Shown: one piece after another, positions 51,801-62,640 of the stretch | Layout: the number at the start of each line of letters is the position of its first letter | Numbering within the stretch: position 1 is the stretch's first letter | From: Nymphaea colorata | Lineage: Eukaryota > Streptophyta > Magnoliopsida > Nymphaeales > Nymphaeaceae | Assembly (NCBI RefSeq): GCF_008831285.2 | Contig: NC_045145.1 | Location: 12,708,802 to 12,772,801, forward strand | Direction: 5' to 3' | DNA: 64,000 bases | Notes under the pieces: model-generated | What the model was told of the DNA's origin: nothing | The model's database searches: none | The model's input: only the letters and a program-made list of their open reading frames with translations | Program-made: the position numbers and the translations under genes

Positions 51801-53368
51801 ACATTTTCACAATTTCATTATCATCTTGTAATGTAATACATAACATTTAAAACTTGTTTTTTGATGTGGTATCTCATAGACTTATGGACCTTATGACTTA
51901 TGTATCTATGGTTATGAAATTATGATATACGTTATGTAATTGTTGACTTGTTGTGCTTTCTAGATTGATATTGTTATGAATTTTGATGTTTACGAATGAT
52001 GAACCATAATTTTATAGCAATAATAAGTCTACCATTCTGTAAAACATGTTTTTTATGAAAAACATATTATTCTTGATTTTTACTATTTTTTATGAGTTTT
52101 TCGATTTTTTTTCCTATTTTTTCTGATTTAATTTTTTTTAAATGATATGGTTACGATATGTTACGATATTTTACGATTTGGCATATCTTAAATCCAGACC
52201 AATACGGCTTACGATATGCTTTTTACAACATTGTCTAGAAGAGTTTGAGAGATAGGTCCTAGTAAATAAACCCGTCAGCCATAGAAGGCTTGGATTGTAG
52301 TATTAGAGTGGAATGGCACTTCATTCTCCAATGAAAACATACCTAGTGAAATGTCAATAGGGATCAACCCACTCTAAGGCATCAGAGGTAGCTTCACCTT
52401 AAAGAAAACAACTTTCCTTTTTCACTTTTTTCTCTATGCATCAACTCTATCTGTACTCATTGTTGTACATGAAAGCTTTTCCTTTACTAGAGAATGATAA
52501 TTATAGGTTGGTTTGGTTGTCTAGATGCTGAATGCATGCACAAATATATCATGCATGTCTCCAGAAATCCCCAATAGATATCATGTTTTACTTTCACACA
52601 CAATTTCAATTGCCAAGTCTAACACTTCGGTCAACAACTGACCCAAGCATTTAGTTTGGTAAGACTGCAAGCCACCTTGTGGTTTGCTTCAGCCAGCAAC
52701 TAAAAGGGCCACAAACCACAATGCAATATAGTAATAAACTTGGTTTAGTCTATCCTTTCGGAAACTTTAGACACATGGCTACTCTCAAGTCTCAAGAAAA
52801 TCTCAACTATTGGAAATTCCAGTGTATCCTCCTTAAGGAACAAGACATATTCTCATGTATCAGATCTCAGGTTTGAAAGTTGAAAATTAAACATCAATTG
52901 TAACAATTGTTTTTAAAACTGCACCTGAGTGCCCAACTAGCAAATTCCAACCTGCCTTGTAAGTTATACTTCAATTTTCCACTCAAAAAGCTATAAAGTA
53001 TGAAGTAGGACACTAGATACTAATAGGAGTCCATTAGCCATCTATTCTTTTCAAAATTGTAGAAATATGATCACTCCCAAGCTAAGTCACACTGGTAAGT
53101 GGGTTATGCCCATGCACCAGTACCAGTACGATGGTATGCCCAATGCTGGTATGGTAGTATGTTGGTGGTACGTTTGATCAGTTCCGGGTTGGAACCGATC
53201 CAAACCACATATTTTTTCATGTTTTCTTACATTTTAAGCATATTTTTTGTTAGTATATTTATGTTTTATGAGATTATATATAGAAATTATGAAAGGAGCT
53301 ATTAGAAATTGTCTTAATGATGTGTTGTGTACATATATACATGTATACATATATATGTATATATATGT

Positions 53369-53400
<32 letters not shown>

Positions 53401-56400
53401 TTGTTGTACCCTTGTACCAAGATTTTCTAAAATTGCCTACCAGTACCCACTTCCCCGTATCCATACCCGTACCAATACCTATGTGACTTAGCTCCCAAGC
53501 TCCATAAGCATGAGAAGTTACATCAAGACTCACTGGTAAATAACAGGTCACAAGGTCCTTACATGTTGTTTCAAATATTCACTAGCAAATGCAACATATG
53601 CAGGGATCCAACTCAATGCTTGCAGGAAGAGCCACAAACTAACAAGCTATTAACTGAAAATGTGCTGCAGTTTTCACAAAATATCTTTGAAAATGAAATA
53701 TCATTCAATAGTAAATGATATTTGTACCCAAAAAAAATAACGATACCTTGGCAAAACATGCAGACTACATCTAGGCATCCTATCAGTTTTAGTTCATAAA
53801 AAATAAAATAATTTTGCCCAAAAGAAACCTTGTGTAAGTTTTGAAGAGAGAGAAAAAAATGGATTAAGAATGGTACTTCAAACAGAAGGGAGAAAAAAAT
53901 GCAAACTTAAGATAGATGACTACAGTAGTTCTGTCAAGTAGACTCCCATGCTTCTGTTGTAAGCACTACAGGAAACTGCATATCACATATGCTACATTCA
54001 GGTAATCATTTGAGGAAGAAAGTTTGTAGCAATTTTATGTCTAAAAATTGTACAAAGTCCTAGAGTGACAAAACCACTGTAGACAACAAACTCTAAGATA
54101 AACTAGGAAAGAGAGCAAGAACTTGCACCTACGTGGAACATAAGTTGTACTGCCTTTTTTCAACTTCCTTCCTTTGATGAATGATAAACAAAAAGCTCAA
54201 AATAAAGTGGTCCTAATGGTTCAAGAAATCAGAAAAACAGAACTGTCCCGCAAGAATGAGTAACATTAATCAAGAAAAAAAAAGGAAGAATCACCCAGGT
54301 GTACATTATGGGGACAAAAAGGTTTGCATATAATAAAAATACTTCAGCAACATCAGATACAATATATATATGGCCAACAGGCTCAACAACAGTCATTCAT
54401 ACCATTGGCATTGAAAAATACCCTTTTGCACGAGCAGGCTTGAGCAGGAAAAGATGCTGCAGTTGTCTTTAGAGGTGGTAAAATTGTCAAACAAGACTTC
54501 TGACAGATTAGGACCCGAAGTGGCTATTATATGTATGAAACTGAGATTTTGGTAGTTTAAATTTTGCAATTGATGATCAATTCCAAACAGAAGCAGGATA
54601 TGGGCCTAAAGGATCCTATAGCAGGCTAAAATTGAAGTGTCTACTGTGGTATTATGTGTCAGATGAGGCTTCCATTATATCCTTGGCTATCTGAGAAACC
54701 TGACTGCCTTACAGCCGACTCAAAGGCATATTTGATGTTGAAGATGGGAACAGCCTTTTACATCACTTGTAACATGAGATCCTACAAAGTCAAAGGGCAA
54801 AGATATAAAGTGCAAGGCTGATGTTCATGTCCGCCAAAACCAAAAGGGTCAGCTTTATGATATGAAAGCTGCAGTCAAGGTCCAGAACTTGTGCTATTAT
54901 ACTAAATGCATCATTACAGGCTTTTTAGTAAATTAATCTATTGGTATACAACTATACATCATAAGAGGATCTGTGCATTCTCACGTGCAGTTTCTAAATA
55001 TGTTTCCAGAAAAATACTAAATTATCCTTGGTGGCAGCAGATGCAATCCAGAAATCAGAACCTTTAGCTTTTAAAATCAGAAAAGATATTTTGAATTTTG
55101 TTACCCATAAAAAACCAATGCAGTAACCAAGTTGACATCCAATTAAAGCCCAGAGACATCAACAATACCCTCTCAGATACTAAGGCTACCAGTTGGAATG
55201 CCTCAGCTTAGCAAACCCAAAATGTGAGTTTTATATTCTATTTATTATCTCTTATTAAAACTTGGACTCTATGTCACACGGATGGGACAGCAGATTTGCC
55301 AAATCACAATTTTTCCAGCATGTATGATGTCACTTCTATATTAGGCGACTGATGTAGGAGCCATAGTGGATAATGGGGGGAAAAAGCTTGGTTGTAAATA
55401 TTTCTCTTAACTCTGTTGATACGGGGAGCAGGCCATCAAGGGCTTACGTTCTTTGAACCAAATCAGGACAGAACAGGAGACATCTTAAGGTAGCCATGTT
55501 ATGCAACCCTCGTTGTTTCCCAACATGAAGAAAAGTGTAACTAGGCATCCAAATTTGGTTCAAACTTCAAAACTGAGATCATCTATGAGCATGAATAACT
55601 CAATTGTTATCATCAAACTCATATGAGCTACCATATCTAGTCAATTGCATTGAGCAGGGAAACAACTATGGGAAAGAAACAAGAAAAACAAAAATTAAGC
55701 CCTTTTCTGGTAATGTTGGCTCGATAGTTAGGCTTCAAGATTTTGACTATACAAGCTTCAACCAAGGAATGAATCAACCGTTCAACAATAAGCATCTAGT
55801 CAAGATAGTATGACAAACGCGTTTTCGATGCAATGACAAACTTTATGCTTACCAACCTGTTGGTCATCTTTGCTTCCTGGGTTTTACATAGTTTATCAGA
55901 CTTTCTCTGGAGAGTTGGTAATTTATTTATGTCACACTTCATCAAAAATCTTCATTATCCAATAGAAGAATTAAAGATATGAGTTCCCCAGAGATCTACC
56001 GAACAGAGGATAGTAATTATTACTATGTACCTTAGAGAGTAACCCATCCTTTGCTAATTTGTAATTGCTGTCTGGATGACTCTTAGCTACCACCCTCTCG
56101 TCAACCCAAAATATATGCCATTTTGCCCAATCCACGATCTTATAGTAGTGAGGCTCACAAAGCTTCCTGTTCATCAACCCAAGAATGTAAAACTTAGAAG
56201 CTCCATAAAGTTCACACAACGAGATCAACAAATGGAACGGAAAAGTAAAAGGCATCCCAAAATCAAAATGATATCCAGGGTAGCTATAAATATCAGATCA
56301 AGTGAAAAAGCAGATAAAAGTATATTCATTCAGAATTGTGAGCATACCCCATCAAGCTGATCAAGGATCCACCTGACAAAGCAACGGCAAAATAACCCCT

Positions 56401-56520
56401 CTCCTTCACAGCAATCTCCGACAACTCAGCGACATAATCAGCCAAGTCTGTGGCAAGGTCATCCTTAGTATCATAAATTCTTACATCTCCTCTCTTCTTA
56501 ATTTCACCGCTAATATCCAT
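48810..56520 (-). CDS. 6-phosphogluconolactonase, cytosolic type; complement(join(48810..49301, 56031..56166, 56348..56520)), 266 aa
   Basis: It hydrolyses 6-phosphoglucono-1,5-lactone to 6-phosphogluconate in the oxidative pentose phosphate pathway. Three exons total 801 nt with GT-AG introns and continuous frame. Motifs in order: [10 protein letters not shown] (44-53), [14 protein letters not shown] (71-84), [20 protein letters not shown] (151-170), and the [16 protein letters not shown] segment. The start is the ATG at 56518-56520; the longer frame upstream begins at a TTG. The length fits short plant PGLs; there is no plastid presequence and the C terminus (SSGGS) has no peroxisomal signal. 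A TGTAG just upstream of the ATG could be a leader-intron acceptor. Intron 1 is 181 bp, but intron 2 is 6729 bp and contains two hAT-like elements. Confidence 0.94.
51329..52233. mobile_element. hAT-like non-autonomous element, 905 bp, in PGL intron 2
   Basis: Inverted ends CAATGTTGTA (51329-51338) and TACAACATTG (52224-52233) are perfect. They are flanked by TCTAAAAG and TCTAGAAG, an 8-bp target duplication with one mismatch, as expected for hAT. Next to both ends are many ATCGTACGATACG-type palindromic repeats (51340-51495; 52144-52220). On the plus strand an acidic coding-like tail ([20 protein letters not shown], 51690-51761) ends at a TGA and may be a relic of a transposase C terminus. 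Confidence 0.82.
53082..53491. mobile_element. hAT-like MITE, 410 bp, in PGL intron 2
   Basis: Perfect 10-bp inverted ends CTAAGTCACA and TGTGACTTAG are flanked by a perfect 8-bp target duplication CTCCCAAG (53074-53081 and 53492-53499). Subterminal regions repeat GGTAC, GTACC and GGTATG variants. The middle holds a TA/CA microsatellite (about 53325-53395). Non-coding. Confidence 0.88.
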
Positions 56521-57126
56521 TTCCAAAAGCTACAATCGGAGAACAGCTCCAATGAGTCTCCTCAAGAGGCAACTGAACCAATCTTAAGAAAAGGAAGAAA
56601 ACCCCAAAATATTATGCTAAGCTGCTGGAAAGAAAAAGTTGTGAATCAAGATATCTAGCACAGATCCTGCTTCCCACTTGAACATGGACAAGCAGAGAGA
56701 GAGAGTTCCCCAAATTGGGTTTCTTCACGATCGAAGCATGGAAGTCAAATTAGAACAGCTAATTCACGATGATCAGATTACACATCAACAAACCAAACCA
56801 TGCTCCGTTCTACGACCGTCAATAGAAGGGAAAAAAGAAGAGTATGAAAAAGCAAACCACCAGCCCCGGACATCTGGAAACTAACATACTGACGTTGCCA
56901 AAAAAGCAATCAAAGCCCAAATTTTGAAAAAATCAGGAGCATAGCCCAATTAACAAAGAGAAAACAGAGAACTAACCGCTTAACTTCAATTCTGAGCACC
57001 CTGAAAATCTTTTATGTTCTCCCCAATTCTATATTGAAGCAAAAAGACAAACACAATAAATTTAACAAAAGGAAAGAAAGCAATTAAGTAGGCCCCAACA
57101 TGAGAAAGCATTAAATTAGCAAACAA

Positions 57127-57170
57127 GTGTGTGTGTGTGTGTGTGTGTATGAGAGAGAGAGAGAGAGAGA
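57127..57170. repeat. (GT)n-(GA)n microsatellite
   Basis: GT dinucleotides pass into GA dinucleotides through a short TATGA. Confidence 0.95.
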
Positions 57171-57396
57171 AAACAAGAACCTATTAAAAAATTGCATAGT
57201 AAGGTTAGTGTTTTCCAATCTATTTAGACGCGCCAATAATTCCAACCTTGCTGCTACATGCGTGCTCCCACACGGGAACGGACCATCTAACCACACATGC
57301 TGTCTCTAGAAATACAATAAGCGTACCTGGTCAGTGGGCGTAGACATGCCTTAAACCTTCCTCATTTTACGCGGAAGAAGATATCAGTAAACTCTG

Positions 57397-57397
57397 C

Positions 57398-57443
<46 letters not shown>
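57397..57443. repeat. (TC)n-(AC)n microsatellite
   Basis: TC dinucleotides pass directly into AC dinucleotides. With the tract at 57127 this gives two compound repeats 250 bp apart in roughly inverted order. Confidence 0.95.
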
Positions 57444-60400
57444 AGTAAAGATACGAAGCCCACGGTGCAATCAAGCAATCAATATTTTCTCCGGAGGGGA
57501 CGGACAAGAAAAACAACATCAAGAAACGATCACGGGAATGAATGAGGGAAGATCTCGTGTCATCCCTCTCTTTATCTCTCTTAAGAGCGCTTTCGACGTA
57601 ACAATAGTTGTGTGTATATGTCGAAGTCGAACAAATCAAGGGTAGTTTTTCTTCCTTGTGAAGGACAAAAAGGAAAGGATAGGGTCATGGTGTTGCACTG
57701 TAAATTGGTGTTCCAAAACAAAAATCTGAAAAGGCGAAAAAAAAACAACGGAAATAAGTATGATTTCATTTGGCTCTCCAATTGGAACAAAAACCAAATG
57801 GTCTAATCAATTCAATTTTGTTATCAGAAAAACGTTAGAAGAGAATCAAGCATACAGAGAGAGAGAGAGAGCGCTAAATAAAAAAAATGGTAAAAAGGGC
57901 TCTAAAACCTGAAATTTTTGAGCCTTGAACAAAGATGTGAGGAAATATGTGACTCAATCCATCTGAAACTGGACCTTCTTTTGGAGTTGATGCAAGACCA
58001 TCCACCACTTCCTCAGTCCTCTTGTCTCTTTGTATGATTTTCTCTACTCTCGTTCTCAATCATCAATATCAATGGCGTCATCGCCATTGTCTTCCTCCCA
58101 TTTACGGTATATTCATTTTAACCATTAAATGCGGTGATGGTGACCCTTCGATGAATCGCTTTTGGAAGAAAATGACAGGATTTCTCGTCTTTCATGAATG
58201 GGCGCTTCATCGCCATGGGCCATGGCATTTATGGCCACATCCGTGCTGCATGATTGCGTGCCATGGCCCCGGAAGGTGGACCCTCGAGAGATTGGTGAGG
58301 CCTTCAGTTTATATGAATTCTTCGGTTTACAAAAATCTTATTTTGGAACATAGTTGGATACTTCAATTGAATTTTGGAAGCACATTAACATTGTTGGGCT
58401 TAGCTTTTTGCGATTATAAGATCCCATATAGACATCCAATCTTCTAAAGTTTTCATTTTCAATCATATGTTACCAATCTTTTATCATCTTGCAGCTGGCT
58501 AGACTTCTGAAAAAAAAGTGCTCAGTTGATGGTTGACCAAAACTGAGTTTCCTATCTACATTTTCTATAGTGAAATTAAATTTTGACTATGGCAAATGTA
58601 ACATCTTTTCTAGTATAGATAGCAATTAATGAAGAGAGATAGATAGATAGAGTTGTTAAGAACTATTAGGTTTCTTAATCTTAATCTAGTTTCTCATAAG
58701 AAAATGTGTCCATTACAAACGATTCTCTTAGGCCCCATTCAATCTTCCCCAAAATCGTAACAAGTCATCCTTCTGTTTGATCTAAACCTTTAAATACTTC
58801 GGCATTTTTGTTACTAAAATGCATGCACTGATCGAAAGTTATTATATTACAAGAAGAAACTTGAAATTTGCATTGCCCAAATCCAAACCAGATGACCCTT
58901 GCCTTTTCACCTCCTTAAAAAGCACATATTGGTATTTGAAAGTACCTTATCCATTTTTTTTAAAATACTTTATCCAAACTATTGTTTTACAACTAATCAA
59001 TTACACATATTTAGCTATTTAATTTCTGAATAATCATTGACAACAAAGTTGTATTTGCATAGGACACAAGTATGTTAGTGTGTAACTAATTGCAAAATGG
59101 TACTGAATTCTCAAATCCCTTAGGATTGTAAAATTAAAAAAAAAAAACTAAAAAATGAAAAAGTGAGAGAGAAAACATAGGCGAGAGTGATCAATACAGT
59201 AAAAAGAAATTTACGAGACTTCCAACCTTGCATGTATACAGAGGTTTAAAGAGTAAAGCTCATATAAACATCGAGACCGTATAATAATGTGGTCTACTAA
59301 TTTTAAACTAGCATGGTCTAATACCTTGTGCCAAATATCATATCGTACCTCTGCTCCAATGAATTAATGCAATATTTGCTTAAGCTATTCAAAGTTCAGG
59401 ATATAGAAACCATCTTTATTCATCCGGTCAAGTATTTCTTGCTGCAGCCATCTTTGACTCTGCAAGTTCTTCAAACAAATTCAAAAATTAATGTTAATAT
59501 CTAAAAAAATTTTGAATGGATAAATGTTTTTAAATCATAAGTGGCCCATACAGAATGTCATTCATGTAAAATTAACACAAAAATAATCAAAATTAACAGT
59601 TGAGTTAGCATGAACTATTTACAGACGTTTGTCATTGCACACCTTAACAAAGTAACCCTTTGTAGATTAAATGAAATGACAAGGAGATTTAACCAAGCAA
59701 TATATAATGGGAGGCACCTAAATCTGGATAGAAAAATTCATCACCACTTGTTTCAATTGATTGGCAAACAACTGAACATGTAGAAGAGTAATTAATTCGA
59801 CATTAATATACACATTTTAGCATTATGTCCAATTTTCTCAACTCATCATGTTACCTATTGCTTGTCATCAAAATTTTGTTGTCAGTTAGGCCCCGTTTGA
59901 TAAACGGGGTAAAATGAGAGAGGAGGGGAAAAAGGGTACGGACGGGTGAAATTTCACCCGCCCGACCAAAAATGCATCGAACCGACCAAAAATGCATCGA
60001 ACGGGGTGAAATTCACCCCGTTTAATGCAAAAGAGAGCGGGTGGAATTTCACCCGCTCGACACGCTCTCCTCCCGTCGCATTTCACCCCTTTCCCTCCTC
60101 TGCAGCTCCTCCTCCCTCGCAAAGAAACTTCTCACCGTCGCACCAAAGGCCGCTCTCAACGTCGCCACTCCGCCATTTCTGCTCCGCTCCTCTGCCGATT
60201 CGCCAACGCCACAGTCGCCACTCATGTAAGGGTTTCTCTTGCTCTCGGTGTGTCCCTTTTTCAAAAACGCCCAATTTGTTTTTCTCCGTCTCTCTCTTGC
60301 AATCGGTTCCAGATGGTTCCTCTCTATCCTTTGTGATCGAGGAGGACCAACAATGGAAACCAGGCCTTTCAGAGAGCCATCGCTATGCTTCAGTGAGCAA

Positions 60401-60827
60401 ATGTCGCATTAAGTTGTGGCAAATTTCAGAAGTCTCGCATTATGCTTTTACTGAAGTCATGTGGATTTGCTTTCTAAGTTGTGGCAAGTTCTAGGCGCAA
60501 TTCCCTCTATACTGGATTGTGGCCACTTATGGCCAGCGAGTCCTTACTGAGGCTGGTGTTTAAGAATCCCACTGAATTTTGAGGGTTAAGGTTCCTTTAC
60601 GATATTTCTTTGCAAGTGTAATCTACTTTTGATGTTTGTATTTGATGATTATGATTATGATCCAGTACCATGCGAGGCACTTGTCTATCTTCGGCTCCTT
60701 ATTGAATTCTTAGGATCTTGCAGTGCATGTGGCAATCTTGACAGAAGTCACCTGATCTTATGTTTATAAGTTGTCCTGATCTTATGTTTATAATATGTTG
60801 AAATCTTAACCTGTTGCCCTTTTGCAG

Positions 60828-61155
60828 GTAGCACTTTTGAGGCAGCCAATTTGCGATAGAATTGCTCCTGCAAAAAGTATGTCCACGTTGTTTCTGAGTT
60901 GATGTGCAATTCATTTCTTTACACTACATATTGTAGTTTAAGTTTGTAGTATACTAGTACTAGCTTGTGTCTCTCTCTCTACTTCATGTTCCTTGCTGGT
61001 AATTTGAAATTTCTGCGTACAGCTCCTGCTTAGAAACCTGATGAGAAGGCGCAGGCCTTGAAAGCAGCAAACAAAGTGAAGTCAGGGCAAATAAAAAGAA
61101 GATTAAGGCAGCTGTTAGGACAAAAAAGCGCAGGCTTGAAGATGCCAAGTTGATT
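60828..61155 (+). pseudogene. Ribosomal protein L23A-like 5' gene fragment with intron, inside a Harbinger-like element
   Basis: After a TTTGCAG acceptor, a short exon ends IAPAK (ATT where the family has ATG) at 60876, followed by a GTATGT donor. A 146-bp intron ends TACAG at 61022. The next exon reads TPA, a stop, then KPDEKAQALKAANKVKSGQ, matching the Ala/Lys-rich N terminus of plant L23A (DPKAQALKAAKAVKSGQ type). A frameshift then gives KKKIKAAVRTK, resembling the following family segment. The conserved ribosomal fold (about 110 residues) is missing. Retention of an intron argues for DNA-level capture rather than reverse transcription. Call rests on a short match. Confidence 0.55.
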
Positions 61156-62120
61156 CATTTGCATAGTTTTCTCTTTCATTAATTCAACCTTGAGAAACAA
61201 GCTGATCAGTTAATCCTCTTGTCTTATCTTCAAAACGATGTCTCGTTTTGATTTTAAAGATCTTTTAGGCTGCATATGTATCAGGAAATGGTTTTTTTCC
61301 ACTTTCCAGTGCTATGTTTTGTCACTTTAAAGTTAATCTAGTAGTTAATATCAGTATAAATAAAACTTTGCCTTGGCATAGAGTCTCCCTTAATCTTTTT
61401 CTTCTCTTATTTCTTTTGGAGTTTCTCCTTTGAGAAAGCAATAAATTGATATGCTTCAAACTAATCTTAGGAAATACAGAAAAGATTTGCAATGTTCCCA
61501 TAACCTATCTGTTATCTGCTGAGTGTGTGATCCGTAACTTTCAGCTTGAAAAAATGCAACTAAATCAGACATTTTCTGCATTATTCATCTGCTAATGCTA
61601 TTGGAGTATGTCTCGATGTCACCACGCGTGTATATTGCGATTTGTTGTTGCTATTCAGAAACCAGAAACGTCTTCGCAAAGAACATTTTTCTTGCGAAGT
61701 CCTTTCCTCTGTCCACAAGGTGAAGACCGAACTCTAAGCTAAGTTGAGGGTTCCGTTTTCTACTCATCCAGCCGGGGACGCAAATTAACCTTTTGCATCT
61801 AGCTTCTCTTCGTTATCCTGATGAGAATTGCATCTAGCATCTCTTTGCTAGTGAATAATGGTAGCTCTGGTGGCTGGATTCAAAGTCCACACAGTTCTTC
61901 AATTGAGTGCCCCCCACATATCTACTGCAACCCAACCTCAAATGTGAAACACATCCAATTAGTTGATAGTGTGAAATTATGTTTTAGCTTGTTCTACCTA
62001 ACTTGAATTTGATATAGCAAAATCTGATTATGTCAAATCCAGTAATGTTTATATCAGACCTGGCCTGCTTCCCTAATTTCCACGTCAAATTTGGAGAGGA
62101 GAAGACAAAAAAAAAACAAT

Positions 62121-62245
62121 ATTTACCACGTTAAATTCTTCTTGTGCATCAAACAGGGTTAAATTTACCACGTTAAATTCTTCCTGTGCATCAAACATGG
62201 TTAAATTTACCATGTTAAATTCTTCCTGTACATCAATCAAGACCT
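62121..62245. repeat. 42-bp tandem repeat, about 2.9 copies, near the right end of the Harbinger-like element
   Basis: Units start ATTTACCACGTTAAATTCTT at 62121, 62163 and (with CATG) 62205. Each ends with CATCAAACAGGG or a variant, which resembles the element's own right terminus (AATCAAACAGGCCC). Confidence 0.85.
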
Positions 62246-62349
62246 CAGATTGGAAGAGGGAAAAATTTCATCCTGTAAATTTTTCCAGAAAAATTTACCT
62301 TGGTAAATTTACCACGTTAAATTTCACCCGACAATCAAACAGGCCCTTA

Positions 62350-62640
62350 TGTAGAAGATTTACCTTTGCCTCTAGCCTTATACCCACCTTGTCCACCTCT
62401 AAACCTTCCTCGTACATAGCTCATATTTTGTGGATTAAGATTTAAATTATGGTTGGGAAGTCATTACCCACTTTCTAAATAGATTGGCTTTTGGAGCCAG
62501 CTCAAATTTACTTGTTTCATAGTTTTCCAAGAAAGTCTCATGTGTTAGCAATAAACTATGTAATTGGATAATTGAGAAATGAGAAAACATGGTTTGGGTA
62601 GAAAAAGAGTATCTCAGAGAATCATATTCCAACAGAACCC
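62350..62640 (-). mobile_element. Copia gag fragment, decayed
   Basis: The minus strand reads QLHSLLLTHETFLENYETSK and, in another frame, NLNPQNMSYVRGRFRGGQGG. These match the end of the copia gag domain and the Arg/Gly-rich stretch before the zinc knuckle. Frame shifts and stops show decay; the rest of the element is not found to the right. Confidence 0.6.

Larger units (their letters stand above)
56521..59888. other. 5' side of PGL and intergenic DNA
   Basis: Microsatellites (GT)n-(GA)n at 57127-57170 and (TC)n-(AC)n at 57397-57443 lie 0.6-0.9 kb upstream of the PGL start. The plus-strand frame at 58022-58447 starts at TTG and has no known motif. No gene is supported. Confidence 0.5.
59889..62346. 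mobile_element. PIF/Harbinger-like non-autonomous element, 2458 bp, carrying a gene fragment
   Basis: The left end GGCCCCGTTTGAT and right end ATCAAACAGGCCC are inverted repeats with two mismatches over 13 bp. Both sides are flanked by TTA (59886-59888 and 62347-62349), the target duplication typical of PIF/Harbinger and Tourist elements. The left subterminal region has several perfect or near-perfect palindromes and a 20-bp tandem duplication; the right has a 42-bp tandem repeat. No transposase is visible. Internal sequence includes a GC-richer leader-like region (60060-60240) and a ribosomal protein L23A-like fragment. It is inserted beside a decayed copia gag fragment. Confidence 0.75.

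Noticed and set aside
56521-56526. Longer PGL start at 56526
   Set aside because: That codon is TTG; the ATG at 56518-56520 is the first methionine.
58022-58447. 141-residue frame upstream of PGL
   Set aside because: It starts at TTG, is rich in His/Trp/Cys without any domain, and has no splice or promoter context.
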